Shown here: positions 42,197 to 52,889 of the stretch, in pieces
Layout: the number at the start of each line of letters is the position of its first letter
How positions within the stretch are numbered: the first letter of the stretch is position 1
Assembly: GCA_030562215.1 (NCBI GenBank)
Contig: JAUPFL010000001.1
Span: 930,001 to 994,000, forward strand
Direction: 5' to 3'
Length of the DNA stretch: 64,000 bases
From: Peribacillus frigoritolerans
GTDB taxonomy: Bacteria > Bacillota > Bacilli > Bacillales > DSM-1321
Program-made: the position numbers and the translations under genes
Notes under the pieces: model-generated
The model's database searches: none
Seen by the model: the letters and a program-made list of their open reading frames with translations, nothing else
What the model was told of the DNA's origin: nothing

Positions 42197-43643
42197 TTAG
42201 TTCTTAAAGGCCTCTGAAACCTTCAAAAGTTTGCCTTTTACTTTCGTATTTTTCATCACTTTCAAGACAAGCGGTCCCTTTTCATTCAATATTTCCACAT
42301 AAGATACATTGTCCTGGATCGTAATGATCCCGATGTCCTCTGCATTCACTCCATCAATCTTTGCGATGGTCCCGACAAAATCCACAGCCCTGAGCTTCTT
42401 TTTCTTGCCGCCATTAAAATACAGCTTCATGATTTGTTTATTCAATTGTTCACTTTTATCTTTTTTGATCTTTGGACGGGCTTCCAGTTTGGCTTCGAAT
42501 TCCATTTTTTATTGGAAACTTCCTCTTTTGAAGGAACAGCCATCTTAGGGATTTCAAAACCGATATATCCTTGAATCTCCGTAAGGAATTTGTCTTCGTA
42601 CGGCGTCACAAAAGTAATGGCTTTTCCTTTTTACCGGCACGGCCCGTTCTTCCAGTTCGATGTACGTAACTTTCCTTTTCCAATGGCAGGTCATAGTTAA
42701 TTACATGGGTTATATTGTCGATGTCAATTCCACGGGCAGCAACATCTGTCGCAACCAAATAGCGGAATTCGCCTCTTCTGAATTCATTCATCACTGCAAG
42801 GCGATCTTCCTGAAGCATGCCGCCGTGAATCATGTCACACGGATATACCAGTTCCAGCAGCTGTTCACATACTTGGTCCACCCTATCTTTTGTCCGGCAG
42901 AAAATGATGCAGCTATCGGGGTTTTCCGTGATGGTGACGTCTCTAAGCAGGGAAAACTTATCATCTTCTTTCACTTCAATAAGGGCATGGTCAATTTTCT
43001 CCGTCATTAAACCCTTTGCTTTGATTTCAATATCCAAAGGATCCTTCATATATTGCTTGCATAGCTTTTTTATACTCTCCGGTAATGTAGCAGAGAACAG
43101 CATGGTTACTCTTTCTTTCGGAAGCTCCTTAATAATGGCTTCCACTTGTTCGATGAAGCCCATATTCAGCATTTCATCCGCTTCATCAATAACTAAATGA
43201 GTTAAGCGTTCCAAGGCGAATGTCCCTTTCTCAATATGATCAAGAACACGCCCCGGCGTTCCGACGACTACATGGCTTTTTTGTTTCAATTCCGCTTTTT
43301 GCAGTGCGAATGGATGTTTTCCATAAACTGCAGTAGCCTTTATCCTTTTAAACCTGCCTATATTCGTAATATCCTCTTTTACCTGCACGGCAAGCTCACG
43401 TGTCGGTGTTAAAATAAGCGCCTGAGGCTTATTCTCCTCCCACTCGACCATTTCGCAGATCGGTATGCCGAATGAAGCGGTCTTGCCGCTTCCCGTTTGC
43501 GATTTAACGACAAGATCCCGCTTTTTCAGCGCCACTGGAATAACCTCACGCTGCACTTCGGTTGGACGTTGATATCCCAAGCTTTCTAATGCCCTTACAA
43601 TTTCATCGCTTAATGTATAATCAGTAAAACTCAATTCATTCAT
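42197..43643 (-). CDS. dbpA: DEAD-box RNA helicase DbpA/YxiN (two frameshifts)
   Basis: ATP-dependent RNA helicase for 23S rRNA helix 92. Motifs in order: Q motif region [21 protein letters not shown], Ia [50 protein letters not shown]. The C-terminal DbpA RNA-binding domain (RRM-like) runs from [30 protein letters not shown] to the end. Two single-base losses: near 42628 (before [14 protein letters not shown]) and an A near 42505. Restored length is 482 residues. ATG 43643 follows GAGG. Confidence 0.92.
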
Positions 43644-43930
43644 ATAACAGCCTCTTTTTTGTTTAGTATGTTGTTTTATTGTTTCCATAATCGTAATTTC
43701 CTTATACAGAGTTCTATTATACGCGATATGCATCGATAAACCTTGTAATATCCAAATTCAATTGTCCTATTTCAATATAATGAAACGTCCGTCTTCATTG
43801 AAACAGTGTCTTCCCATGATTCGAGTTAATCAAAATGGACCCTGCTTCTTTCAATATGCTAAAATATGTATGAAATTGCGAAAAAAAAGGGTGTATATTC
43901 CAAACCGATGGCCAAAAGGAGGACTCATTT

Positions 43931-44262
43931 ATGATAATCGTAACGAATAGAATCAGAGTCAAAAAAGGGATGGGTGCAGTCATGGCCCCAGGATTTACTG
44001 CACCTGGTCCACTTGATACTATGGAAGGCTTCGTGAAAGTTGAAGTATTATTAACGCAGAATTTGACGGATCACGATGAACTGAGCGTTAATATGTACTG
44101 GAAAAACCTCGATAACTTTACTGCTTGGAGAAATAGCGATGCATTCAAAGCTGCACATAAACGGCCTGAACCAGGTTCCGGTGAAGCAAAAAAGAATCTC
44201 CAATTCTAGGCAGCGAGCTTACAACGTATGAAGTCGCCTCGGTAAAGGAAATAGCTAAATAA
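43931..44262 (+). CDS. HmoA-like heme-degrading monooxygenase (one frameshift)
   Basis: Small ABM/IsdG-fold protein like B. subtilis HmoA. N-terminal MIIVTNRIRVKKG, then GFVKVEVLL and NMYWKNLDNFTAWRNSDAFKAAHK with the conserved Trp and His of IsdG-type heme oxygenases. As written it ends at 44209; one A restored in the A6 run near 44192 gives KKESPILGSELTTYEVASVKEIAK and a stop at 44262, 110 residues. Would release iron from heme in the cytoplasm. ATG follows AAAGGAGG. Monocistronic. Confidence 0.85.
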
Positions 44263-44272
44263 TGAAATCACA

Positions 44273-44306
44273 AAAAAGAGGCCGCAAAATATGCGTCCTC
44301 TTTTTG
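44273..44306. terminator. Bidirectional terminator between hmoA-like and rlmN-like genes
   Basis: AAAAAGAGG/CCTCTTTTT with a loop carrying GCCGC...GCG pairs, between convergent genes. Confidence 0.85.
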
Positions 44307-44325
44307 TTCTTTCTTAATAATGAAT

Positions 44326-45392
44326 TTACTTAGCTTCAGCTTTCTTGATTTGTTTACTTCTAAGCTGACCGCAAGCCGCATCAATATCCGTTCCATGTTC
44401 TTGGCGAATTTTACAATTGATGCCTCTCTTTTTCAGCGTATCATAAAACGAGAGAACGGACTCTTTTTCACTTCTTTGGTATTGGCTATGCTCATCTACA
44501 GGATTATATGGGATCAGGTTGACATAGAGGCGATGTTTTTTGTCATCAAGGAGATCGGCAAGTTGCTCGGCTTCTTCTTGATGGTCATTGACATCTTTCA
44601 ATAGGATATATTCGATCGTAATTCTTCTATTCGTTTTCTCTAAATAATAATCAAGAGACTTCATCAATTTTTCTATCGGGATACCTCGGTTTATTTTCAT
44701 GATTCTTGTCCTAAGCTCATTATTCGGTGCATGCAATGAGATGGCCAGATTCACCTGTAATTTAGTATCGGTGAATTCATAAATCTTATTGGCAAGACCG
44801 CTTGTCGAAACAGTAATGCGCCTGCCCGCGATGGCAAGACCCTTATGGTCCATGAGCACCTTCAAAAAGTCTAGCATATTTTCAAAGTTATCGAACGGTT
44901 CGCCAATGCCCATTACAACAACATGACTTACAACATCACCTTGTTCCAATTTATCCAGATGCAGTTGGACGTTCATGATTTGTTCCACTATTTCCCCGCT
45001 GGATAAATCACGGCTTTTGGCCAATAAACCACTGGCACAGAAACTGCAGCCAATATTGCAGCCCACTTGGGTGGTGACACAAACCGAAATTCCGTATTTA
45101 TGTCTCATCATAACCGTTTCGATAAGGTTGCCATCCTGTAATTTAAACAGAAACTTAATCGTACCATCCGCTGCTTCTTGCTTGACATGCTCAGTCAAAG
45201 TCTGGATAACAAAGTGCTCTTCAAGTAATTTTATGCACTCTTTATTAACATCCGTCATTTCAGAGAAACTCGTCACGCGCGTTCTATAAAGCCACTCCCA
45301 AACTTGGGAAGCTCTGAATTTTTATGGCCATGGCCCGAAAGCCACGCTGTCAATTGTTCGAATGTTAAACCATAAATGGACTCTTTATTCAT
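44326..45392 (-). CDS. RlmN/Cfr-family radical-SAM 23S rRNA methyltransferase (one frameshift)
   Basis: Radical-SAM enzyme with iron-sulfur motif CNIGCSFC (Cx3Cx2C), methyl-carrying Cys in the C-terminal [10 protein letters not shown] segment and [12 protein letters not shown]. RlmN methylates A2503 at C2; Cfr acts at C8 of the same base and confers resistance to several ribosome drugs. These cannot be separated here by eye, but the sequence reads like housekeeping RlmN paralogues of Bacillus. One A missing near 45318 hides the N-terminal part ([20 protein letters not shown]); restored length is 355 residues. ATG 45392 follows AGAGGGTAACGA. Confidence 0.85.
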
Positions 45393-45471
45393 TCGTTACC
45401 CTCTTTTCATTACATTAAGATTTAATACTTTAACCCATTACCTTACGGGAATTCCACCGGAATCAGTTCTA

Positions 45472-45951
45472 TCATTTATGATATGGTTCATTTCTATTTA
45501 TCCGAAAAGCCCGATATATTTGCTCGACTAGAACCAATTTCATTAATTGATGCGGAAAGGTCATTTTCGAGAAGGAAAGGGCATAATCGCTTCTTGATAA
45601 CACCTCGGTGCCAAGCCCAAGCGACCCGCCAATAATAAAGGCAATTTTACTCTTTCCATAGGTGGCCAGCTGATCCATATGAGTGGCCAGCTGTTCTGAA
45701 GTAAGCTGTTTTCCATTGATTTCAAGCGTTATTACGTAGGTGTCCGGGCTGACTTTGGCCAGGATTCGTTCACCCTCCTTTTGCTTTACAATGTCCATAT
45801 CCGCTGTACTCAGGTTCTCCGGAGCCTTTTCATCCGGTACTTCGACAAGTTCTATATTAGCATAGGCGCTTAACCTTTTTGTATATTCAGCAATTCCTTG
45901 CTTTAAGTATTTTTCCTTTAGCTTGCCAACAGTAATAATCGTTATTTTCAT
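45472..45951 (-). CDS. rlmH: 23S rRNA pseudouridine-1915 N3-methyltransferase RlmH
   Basis: 159-residue SPOUT methyltransferase, intact. N-terminal [23 protein letters not shown], the SAM-binding knot [10 protein letters not shown] and [24 protein letters not shown], ending NEPYHK, all diagnostic. Methylates pseudouridine 1915 of 23S rRNA. ATG 45951 follows AGAGGATGTAT. In Bacillus it lies near the yycJ/htrC end of the wal operon, as here. Confidence 0.96.
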   Translation of the reverse strand: MKITIITVGKLKEKYLKQGIAEYTKRLSAYANIELVEVPDEKAPENLSTADMDIVKQKEGERILAKVSPDTYVITLEINGKQLTSEQLATHMDQLATYGKSKIAFIIGGSLGLGTEVLSRSDYALSFSKMTFPHQLMKLVLVEQIYRAFRINRNEPYHK

Positions 45952-46312
45952 ATACATCCTCTAGCTTTCATTATGTTTTTACTATCAATTGTTGGATTTG
46001 CCTACCTATTATCATACCTTACAGTGACCTATAAGCAAAACAAGCATATCCTTTCCAATTTTTAATGCTTTTAAAATAAAAACCGCTGCCCCTGAAAGCG
46101 GCAACGGTAACTTTCATTATTGAAGAAATTCGGCTGGACTTAGATCCAATCCGAACAAATATCTTGATTATTTGTACAAACAAACGCTTGAATCTAAACC
46201 ATTCCACCCGCCGCTTTACTCTTTGGAAAATGTTAAGAACAGGTTACAAACATGTTATCCACAAAAGTTATCCACATATCCACAAAATCTATCCACATCT
46301 TGTATGGGAATA
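45952..46312. other. Intergenic region before yyzF with DnaA boxes
   Basis: About 360 bp between rlmH and the small CxxH/CxxC gene. No gene seen. The right end (46255-46297) carries four DnaA-box-like sites in one orientation; a small CCGCT/AGCGG hairpin near 46082-46100 after an A-run may terminate transcription from the right. Confidence 0.5.
46255..46297 (+). promoter_or_regulatory. DnaA-box cluster, left part
   Basis: TTATCCACA at 46255-46263 and 46268-46276 (perfect DnaA boxes), ATATCCACA at 46276-46284 and CTATCCACA at 46289-46297 (8 of 9). All share one orientation with start-to-start steps of 13, 8 and 13 bp. Confidence 0.75.
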
Positions 46313-46474
46313 TTAGTTCCCTACTAGATATATTGCCACGTTTCGACAATATTCACAGGTTGTTGATAACTGATTTTCCTCGGGAACCAGCGTTAAAACA
46401 GGATAGGTTTCACATTCGTATACCACTTCATCCAGCGCCATGTCCACGTGTTCCTGACAGCAATATAATTTCAT
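46313..46474 (-). CDS. yyzF: Small CxxH/CxxC protein (YyzF family)
   Basis: 53-residue protein too short for usual gene calling. MKLYCCQEHVDMALDE carries CxxH (Cys6, His9) and CEYC carries CxxC (Cys40, Cys43), a probable zinc site. This matches the BA_5709/YyzF family found at this locus in Bacillus; function unknown. ATG 46474 follows AAAGGAG by 9 bp. It lies between two groups of DnaA boxes. I read it as expressed between htrC and rlmH. Confidence 0.85.
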   Translation of the reverse strand: MKLYCCQEHVDMALDEVVYECETYPVLTLVPEENQLSTTCEYCRNVAIYLVGN

Positions 46475-46523
46475 CTTTCATATCTCCTTTCCCATTCATT
46501 ATTCCCAGTACATCCATTCCCAA

Positions 46524-46569
46524 TTATCCACAAGTTACTTGAGATTTTTAATATCAGTATATATCCACA
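46524..46569 (+). promoter_or_regulatory. DnaA-box cluster, right part
   Basis: TTATCCACA at 46524-46532 (perfect) and ATATCCACA at 46561-46569, same orientation as the left part. They lie upstream of yyzF on its strand, so DnaA binding could also affect yyzF. Confidence 0.7.
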
Positions 46570-46609
46570 GGTAATCGTAACAAAAAATAAGAAAAGCGCA
46601 AGGAAATAG

Positions 46610-46646
46610 AAAGGACAGGAGGCAATTTCCGCCCCCTGTCCTTTTT
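46610..46646 (-). terminator. Terminator of htrC
   Basis: AAAGGACAGGAGGC/GCCCCCTGTCCTTT stem (one mismatch), directly beyond the htrC stop at 46651. Confidence 0.88.
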
Positions 46647-46650
46647 TGCT

Positions 46651-47870
46651 TTAAATTTCGCTGCTTGAAAGCGTGACTTCCGTCGTTTCTTTCTTTCCCT
46701 CACGGTAATAAATGATTTTAACTTTATCACCGACTTGTTTTTCATTGTAAAGGTATTTTCTTAATTCCACGACATCATGGATTTTTTCATTATCCATTCC
46801 AACTACGACGTCAAATTCCTTCAATCCTGCTTTGGATGCTGGAGAGTTGCTTTGAACGCCTGTTATTGCAACGCCAGAAGTGACTTTCCTTGGCAGCTTT
46901 AATGTATTTTGTTGATGATATTGGGAAATTTCTTCTACAGATGCCAGGTTCACACCTAAGAAAGCTCGTTTCACTTCACCAAATTCCTCTATATCATTAA
47001 TAATCGGGATAACTGAATCGATTGGAATGGAAAGACCGATTCCTTCCACTGCATTTTCTGCAATCTTCATCGAATTTATTCCGATGACCTGCCCTGACAT
47101 ATTAACGAGTGCCCCTCCGCTGTTACCCGGATTAATCGCCGCATCGGTCTGGATTACCTCCGCATTCCAGTCCACTTGTCCGTCCTCATTGATATCCACT
47201 TCTATCGTGCGCTCCAAACCGGAGATGATCCCCTGTGTGATCGACCCAGAGAATTGGAGGCCTAATGGATTACCAATGGCAATGACGGGCTCACCAGGTT
47301 TCAATTTGCCCGATTTTCCGAATTCAGCAATGGTTTTGATTTTTTCACCCTTAACGACAATGACGGCTAAATCTGTCCATGGGTCACTGCCTTGTAGTTC
47401 AGCTGGCAATTTAGTGCCATCACTTAATGTCACTTCAAGTTCATTAGCTCCTTCAATGACGTGATTATTCGTGACGATATAGGCCTTGCCGCCATCTTTC
47501 TTGTAGACGACTCCAGAACCAGTGCCGGCTTCTGCCGAACTGTCCTCGGCGTTGCTCCCTTGCCCCCAGAAGTTCGTTTCCTGAATGTTAGTGATGCCGA
47601 CCACTGCGTCGCTGGCTTTATCAACGGCATTGGTGACGGCACTTGTTACATCAAGAGTAAGGTTTTGCTGGGACTGCTCCGTGGTCTCCCTCTCCGTTGA
47701 TTTTTCCGTTGTCATTTCGTTTTCATCGTCATTTAACAGTCCACTTCCCGGAAAGGCTAATAAAATAAGTAAAGCCCCGATGATGGCGCCCCCCAAGCCT
47801 GCTAGAAAATAGCTCGTATGGCTTTTTTCCGTTTATTTTGGTTTTCATCATTCTGATCATAATAACCCAA
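46651..47870 (-). CDS. htrC: HtrA-family serine protease HtrC/YycK (one frameshift)
   Basis: Membrane-anchored DegP/HtrA protease of the cell surface, 406 residues after correction. Cytoplasmic N-terminus, one membrane anchor (FLAGLGGAIIGALLILLAF), trypsin-like domain with catalytic His in VTNNHVIEGA, Asp in DPWTDLAVI and Ser in NPGNSGGAL, then one PDZ domain (VAITGVQSNSPASKAGLKEFDVVV). One A missing near 47823 breaks the frame just before the membrane anchor. The start is taken as TTG 47870 (GYYDQNDENQN), with GAGAGG upstream. Found beside yycJ as in B. subtilis. Confidence 0.9.
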
Positions 47871-48064
47871 GACCGCCCCATCCTCTCATTTTAGGAATGT
47901 ATTATAGCAATTCTATTGTTTGGTATCCTCCCTCAATTATACTCAATTACCGAAATTTTTCTAAAAAAATGCATGCTTAATTTAAGGGGCAACATAAAAT
48001 TGACTAGTATCAGCCATTTTCCTTTTACCTATACAGTTCTAACCAAACGATACCCCTTTTAATC

Positions 48065-48085
48065 CGATTCGTAACTTACGAATCG
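48065..48085. promoter_or_regulatory. Perfect 21-bp palindrome between yycJ and htrC
   Basis: CGATTCGTAA-C-TTACGAATCG: two 10-bp arms around one base. It is about 195 bp upstream of htrC and 55 bp beyond yycJ. No A/T runs as a terminator would have, so a protein-binding operator is more likely; the protein is unknown. Confidence 0.5.
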
Positions 48086-48100
48086 AAATTTTAAAAATAA

Positions 48101-48136
48101 AAAGGAATGAACAAGGTATCCCCCATCCATTCCTTT
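48101..48136 (-). terminator. Terminator of the walRK-yycHIJ operon
   Basis: AAAGGAATG/CATTCCTTT stem with A-rich left flank (T-run on the minus strand), immediately after the yycJ stop. Confidence 0.8.
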
Positions 48137-48139
48137 CAT

Positions 48140-48934
48140 TTATAATGTAACAAGTTCAGTTGGTCTTTTCGGGTCAGTATCATATAAGGAAAATTGTTCA
48201 CCAACAATGATCCCCTTTGTCTTTAACGTCTGTTCCACCGACATTCTAGCTAGGTCCTTCATATTGTTATCAAGGCTTAAATGGGCCAAGTAAATCCGCT
48301 TGGTCTTATCACCGGCCACTTCACTCATTGCAAGGGCAGCGTCTTCATTACAAACATGTCCGACATCACTTAAAATCCGGCGCTTGATGCTCCATGGATA
48401 TTTTCCCATCCTCAGCATGGACACATCATGGTTACTTTCGAATACATAAGCATCGGCATTCGAGATGATTCCTTTCATCCGATCACTTACGTACCCTGTA
48501 TCGGTAATGACCACAAGTTTCTTATCTTCATGATGAAAGACGTAAAACATCGGCTCTGCCGCATCATGTGAAACGCCAAAAGATTCTATATCAAGACTGC
48601 CGAACGTTTTGATCTGTTCCATTTCAAATGTGAATTTTTGTTCGGTTGCAATTTCACCGATCGATCGCTCCATGGCATCCCATGTTTTTGCATTCGCATA
48701 TATCGGGAGTTTATGTTTTCTGGCAACCACGCCAAGACCTTTAATATGGTCGCTGTGTTCATGGGTAACAAGGATGCCGGACAGCTTCGACATATCACGG
48801 CCTATATCCTGAAACAATGCTTCCAGGGCTTTACCGCTTAAGCCGGCATCGACAAGGAATGACTGATCCTCCGTTTCCACGAAAAAGGCATTTCCTGTAC
48901 TCCCGCTTGCGAGAACACTAAAATGCATTGTCAT
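48140..48934 (-). CDS. yycJ: MBL-fold hydrolase YycJ/WalJ
   Basis: 264-residue metallo-beta-lactamase-fold protein, intact. Metal site motif [11 protein letters not shown] (HxHxDH), with VDAGLSGK before it and VFESNHD and ITDTG downstream. Members act as double-strand DNA 5'-exonucleases or cell-division checkpoint factors in Firmicutes; exact role in this organism is not set. Last gene of the wal operon, 6 bp after yycI. ATG 48934 follows GGAGTGA. Confidence 0.92.
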   Translation of the reverse strand: MTMHFSVLASGSTGNAFFVETEDQSFLVDAGLSGKALEALFQDIGRDMSKLSGILVTHEHSDHIKGLGVVARKHKLPIYANAKTWDAMERSIGEIATEQKFTFEMEQIKTFGSLDIESFGVSHDAAEPMFYVFHHEDKKLVVITDTGYVSDRMKGIISNADAYVFESNHDVSMLRMGKYPWSIKRRILSDVGHVCNEDAALAMSEVAGDKTKRIYLAHLSLDNNMKDLARMSVEQTLKTKGIIVGEQFSLYDTDPKRPTELVTL

Positions 48935-48940
48935 CTATAC

Positions 48941-49735
48941 TCACTCCAATATTTTTTCTTCTGTATTCAATTCAATGACCTCTCCATCAAAAGCATTCAC
49001 GAAGAGATCCGTTTCGCCATCAATGACCACCCACCAAGTTGGCACAAGTAAATGTGACACAGATGTCGTCTGCAGCGAATTATAAAAACCCAGTTTTACA
49101 TTCGTGACTTTGCTTTTGGGATCAATATCACCATTCTGATACAATGCTCCAATAGCCGTTAAAGCAGACTTCAATTCTTTAGGTTTATTGAATTTTTTGA
49201 TCCCCTCTAAATACATCTGTTCATAGGAAACGATTTCACCCTTCTTGTTCAGATATAGAGTGACCTTCCCTTTACTATTATTAAAAAACATCTTTTTATC
49301 TGCCACTTGATAGCAGATGATGGTCTGGCTGATTTCATCATAGCTCCAAAAATGATACTCACTTCCATTTAATATATACTCCTTCAGGAATATATCAACG
49401 TCTGCAGCCTGAATTTCCTCTTTCATGCCAACCGGTATCTTAAATGTACCCACAAGCTTCTTATCATCGATGATTTTTGCTTTTTGATTCTTTAGGTGCT
49501 GTATATCTTTCTTCTCGAAGGTCTTGCTTTGGGCAGTCAGGAATTGATCCGACTTTTGTTTCGGAAGTGGGGTTTCTATTGAAATCTCATCTTCTTTCAA
49601 AAGTTCATCCGTAAGAGGCTCCGTAAAGCTTTCTAATTGGGAGTCATTAATCTTTTCCAGGAATTGATAAAGAAGAAAAATATTCAAAACGAAGAAAACC
49701 ATGATGAAAATCGACTTTGTATTATTCCAATCCAC
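48941..49735 (-). CDS. yycI: WalRK regulator YycI
   Basis: 264 residues, intact, from GTG 49735 with GGGAGG upstream; longer frames to the right lie inside yycH. N-terminal membrane anchor (SIFIMVFFVLNIFLLYQFL) and an extracytoplasmic YycI domain similar in fold to YycH. In Bacillus, YycH and YycI bind WalK through their membrane helices and tune its activity. Overlaps the yycH stop by 14 bp. Confidence 0.9.
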   Translation of the reverse strand: MDWNNTKSIFIMVFFVLNIFLLYQFLEKINDSQLESFTEPLTDELLKEDEISIETPLPKQKSDQFLTAQSKTFEKKDIQHLKNQKAKIIDDKKLVGTFKIPVGMKEEIQAADVDIFLKEYILNGSEYHFWSYDEISQTIICYQVADKKMFFNNSKGKVTLYLNKKGEIVSYEQMYLEGIKKFNKPKELKSALTAIGALYQNGDIDPKSKVTNVKLGFYNSLQTTSVSHLLVPTWWVVIDGETDLFVNAFDGEVIELNTEEKILE

Positions 49736-51058
49736 TTTGATCGCCTCCCGTATCTTCATCAAAAGGCACAATAAACCATTTATCGCCGATACGATAATAC
49801 CAAGTGGGCTCAAGTGTAACTAGAGTTACAAGTTTGGAATCCAGGGATTTATCCAGTTTATAGCCTATCGAGATGTCCTCCACGCTATTGAAATCGATAT
49901 TATCTTTCGATTTCAGCTTATTCACTACTTCTTTACCGCTTGGTAGAGTCTCTGGCAATCCCACTGACGGGAGGACTGAGTCAAGTTTAAAATATGGACG
50001 GTCATAGCTATAAATTTCTTCTTTACCCCAAATTTGCTCGATTTCGGTCATTCCGGATTCATTGAAGGCCGGATAACCATTTACGAATAAACGGAATACC
50101 ATTCGTTGTTCATTCTCCGACATATAGGCAAAGCGGTAATTGTTATCTTCCCAACCAGCATGATCATTGATGAACTCTATTCCTTTTTGGAGAAGGTCAC
50201 TGGAACTGCCAAATAACTTGCTCTTTTGTGCCGGATTGATATAAGAAATTAGGTAATTCTCTTTATTGACCGTCATCAGTCTTGTTCCATCCGTGTATTC
50301 CTCACCGACCGAAACGGGTTCCTGTCGTACATACTTCGGATTAATAAATAGAGCGCTTTTAAGGTCTCCAATATCCAAATAGTCGATATAATATTCAAGT
50401 CTATTGATCTCCACTGGGTTTTCCGGGACGAACAGCGTCCTTTTGCTGTTTATCGTTTCGGCCGTGTATTCAGGGTGCTTATCGTAAGAACCCTGATAAA
50501 ATGAATCCATGAAATTCCTTAGTTTTTTAGAGTCAACCATGCCTTGATAAATCTCCCCTTGATCATAGGAAACAAAATAAACGGCAGATACATTACCACT
50601 GATATCCTTTTGCTTAATGATGATTCGATCAAACGAAAATTTAGGCACTTCCGTATCCGCTATATTCAATACCGTTTTATAAAGAGAGATGGGGATCTCA
50701 TCGGAAAATTCGATTTCAATCGATCCATCTTCATGGACAAAATCGTCAAATTTCCTTTGCAGCCTTTTTACGGATACCTCTTTTATTCCGCTGAAACGCC
50801 ACTGAGAAAATTCTTTTTCCATTTCATTTATCTCTACCGGATTGGAAGTCTGGAAATGCTGCCCATTGCCATGGAAAAGGATACTGACTGGTTTAATGAC
50901 ATCACTGACAATCTGGACATCGCTTTTAATCTTAATAAATTCCGACGATTGTTCAAATGGATCATATTCAGGCTCGTACGTCCAAATGCTCCATGTCAAA
51001 AAATGCTTGTCCCAACCAAAATAATCAGTATGATACTTTTTGCACGTTCAAAATTCAT
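49722..51058 (-). CDS. yycH: WalRK regulator YycH (one frameshift)
   Basis: About 445 residues. Starts at ATG 51058 inside the walK stop (ATGA overlap): [28 protein letters not shown], one membrane anchor, then a large extracytoplasmic YycH domain. One T missing from a T-run near 50997 breaks the anchor. Interacts with YycI and WalK to control the WalK kinase. Confidence 0.9.
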
Positions 51059-52884
51059 GACCAATCATCCTCTTCTTCCTGTTCGTAAGGAAGTGTAAAG
51101 AACACGGTAGTTCCTTTTCCATCCACACTTTCCGCCCATATTTTCCCGCCATGCGCCACGACCATCTCTTTTGCAATCGCTAAACCAAGCCCTGTCCCGC
51201 CTAAGTTACGGGCCCTTGCTTTATCCACACGGTAAAAGCGGTCGAATATTTTATCAATCACGTTTTTCGGGATACCCACTCCTTGATCTGTAATGCTCAC
51301 AATGATAAAGCCATCGGATGGCCTGACGCGGAAAGTCACTTGACCCCCTTCAGGTGAGTACTTTAATGAGTTGGAGATTACATTATAAAGAACCTGGGTG
51401 ATTTTATCTTCATCAATATCCACAAAATAAGCTTCCTTCGGCAAATCACGCTTAAATGTGATGTCATCATTTTTCGTCATTTCAAAACGATCGATGATAT
51501 GATCATAGAATTTATTGAAATTCACCCAGCCCGTTTTAAGCCTGTAATCCTTACTGTCCATTTTCGAAAGCTGTAACAGATCATTAACAAGCCTGATCAT
51601 TCGCTCCGTTTCATTTTGGGTCACACTTAAAAAGGATGGAGCGATTTCCTCGTCCTTCCATGCACCTTCAGCCAATGCCTCCAGGTAACTTCTCATCGTC
51701 GTTAACGGAGTTCGCAGTTCATGTGATACATTGGCAACGAATTCCCTGCGTTCACTCTCGATTTTTTCCTGCTCTGTTATATCATGCAAAACAGTAATCA
51801 AACCATTAACGAATCCCGTTTCCTTTTGAATGACCGAAAAGTTCCCCCTCAAAATGAAAGGCCGATTTTTTTACTGTAATCCAGGATGATGGACTCTCGC
51901 TCTTCCAGTAAATCCTCAAATTTATATTCTTCTTCAAGACCCAAAACCTCAATGATCGGTTGGTTCATGACGGTTTCACTCGAGACATTCAATAATTGTG
52001 CCGCCGGTTCATTAATCAAGTTCACCCGACCGCGCCTGTCCGTTGAAATTACGCCATCCGTCATATTGGCAAGTACGGAAGAAAGCTTACGCCGCTCTCC
52101 CTCTGTGCTTGATTGCGACTCTTGAAGCTTTTTGGTCAAATTATTGAAAGTGACGGCAAGCTGGCCAATTTCATCATCGCCATATACCCTGACTTTTCTG
52201 GAGAAATTCCCTTTCGCCATCACCAGGGCCTGTTTTCTCATATCAGACATTGGTCTAGTGATCGTTCGTGCGAGCAGGATCCCCAAGATTGCAGTAATCA
52301 CTAAGGCGATGGCCGTACCCGTCATGAAGATGCTATTGATTTCATCCATCTGCTCAAAGACATTTTCCATCTCGGCTATTACATAGACGGCGCCAATGAC
52401 CTCCCCATTTGCTTCAACGGGTGTCGACAGGACCCAGAGCCGCCTGCCTGTTTTCAGATCCCGAAATATATCATTATCTTCTTTTCCATAAATGAGCGTA
52501 TTCTTAATGAGGACCTCTGTCGTCTTCTTCCCTACAATATCCTGGTTACCTGGGGCTGAAGTTCCGATCACGCGTCTGCTGCGGGTGTCAATGACACGTA
52601 CTTCCGAAATATCATTCGATGAATTATCCCGGTCTTTCAATATCGCATCAATCGCTTCTTCGAGGGTCGGATCTTCCTCTCCCCTCTCTTTTCCATTTCT
52701 TCACCTATACTGTAGGTAAGCAGGTTAACGTGACCTTTTATTGATTTCGTAAAGTTCCCGACAAGATTTTCTTCCAATTCCCCAACAAAATATACCCCGA
52801 TTATTTGCATCGCCACGAAAATGAGCAATACATAAATCAGAACAAATTTAAAATGAATTGAGCGAAAAAACCAACCTTTTTCAT
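51055..52884 (-). CDS. walK: Essential cell-wall sensor kinase WalK (three frameshifts)
   Basis: 610 residues after correction. Two membrane helices (about 14-33 and 183-203) flank an extracellular Cache/PAS-like sensor; then HAMP ([15 protein letters not shown]), PAS ([18 protein letters not shown]), HisKA with [12 protein letters not shown] and HATPase with [18 protein letters not shown] and [12 protein letters not shown]. Missing bases: T near 52870, one near 52685, one near 51870. WalK is essential in Bacillus, so a real triple frameshift is not credible. Starts 5 bp after walR; overlaps yycH. Confidence 0.93.
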
Positions 52885-52889
52885 AGAAA

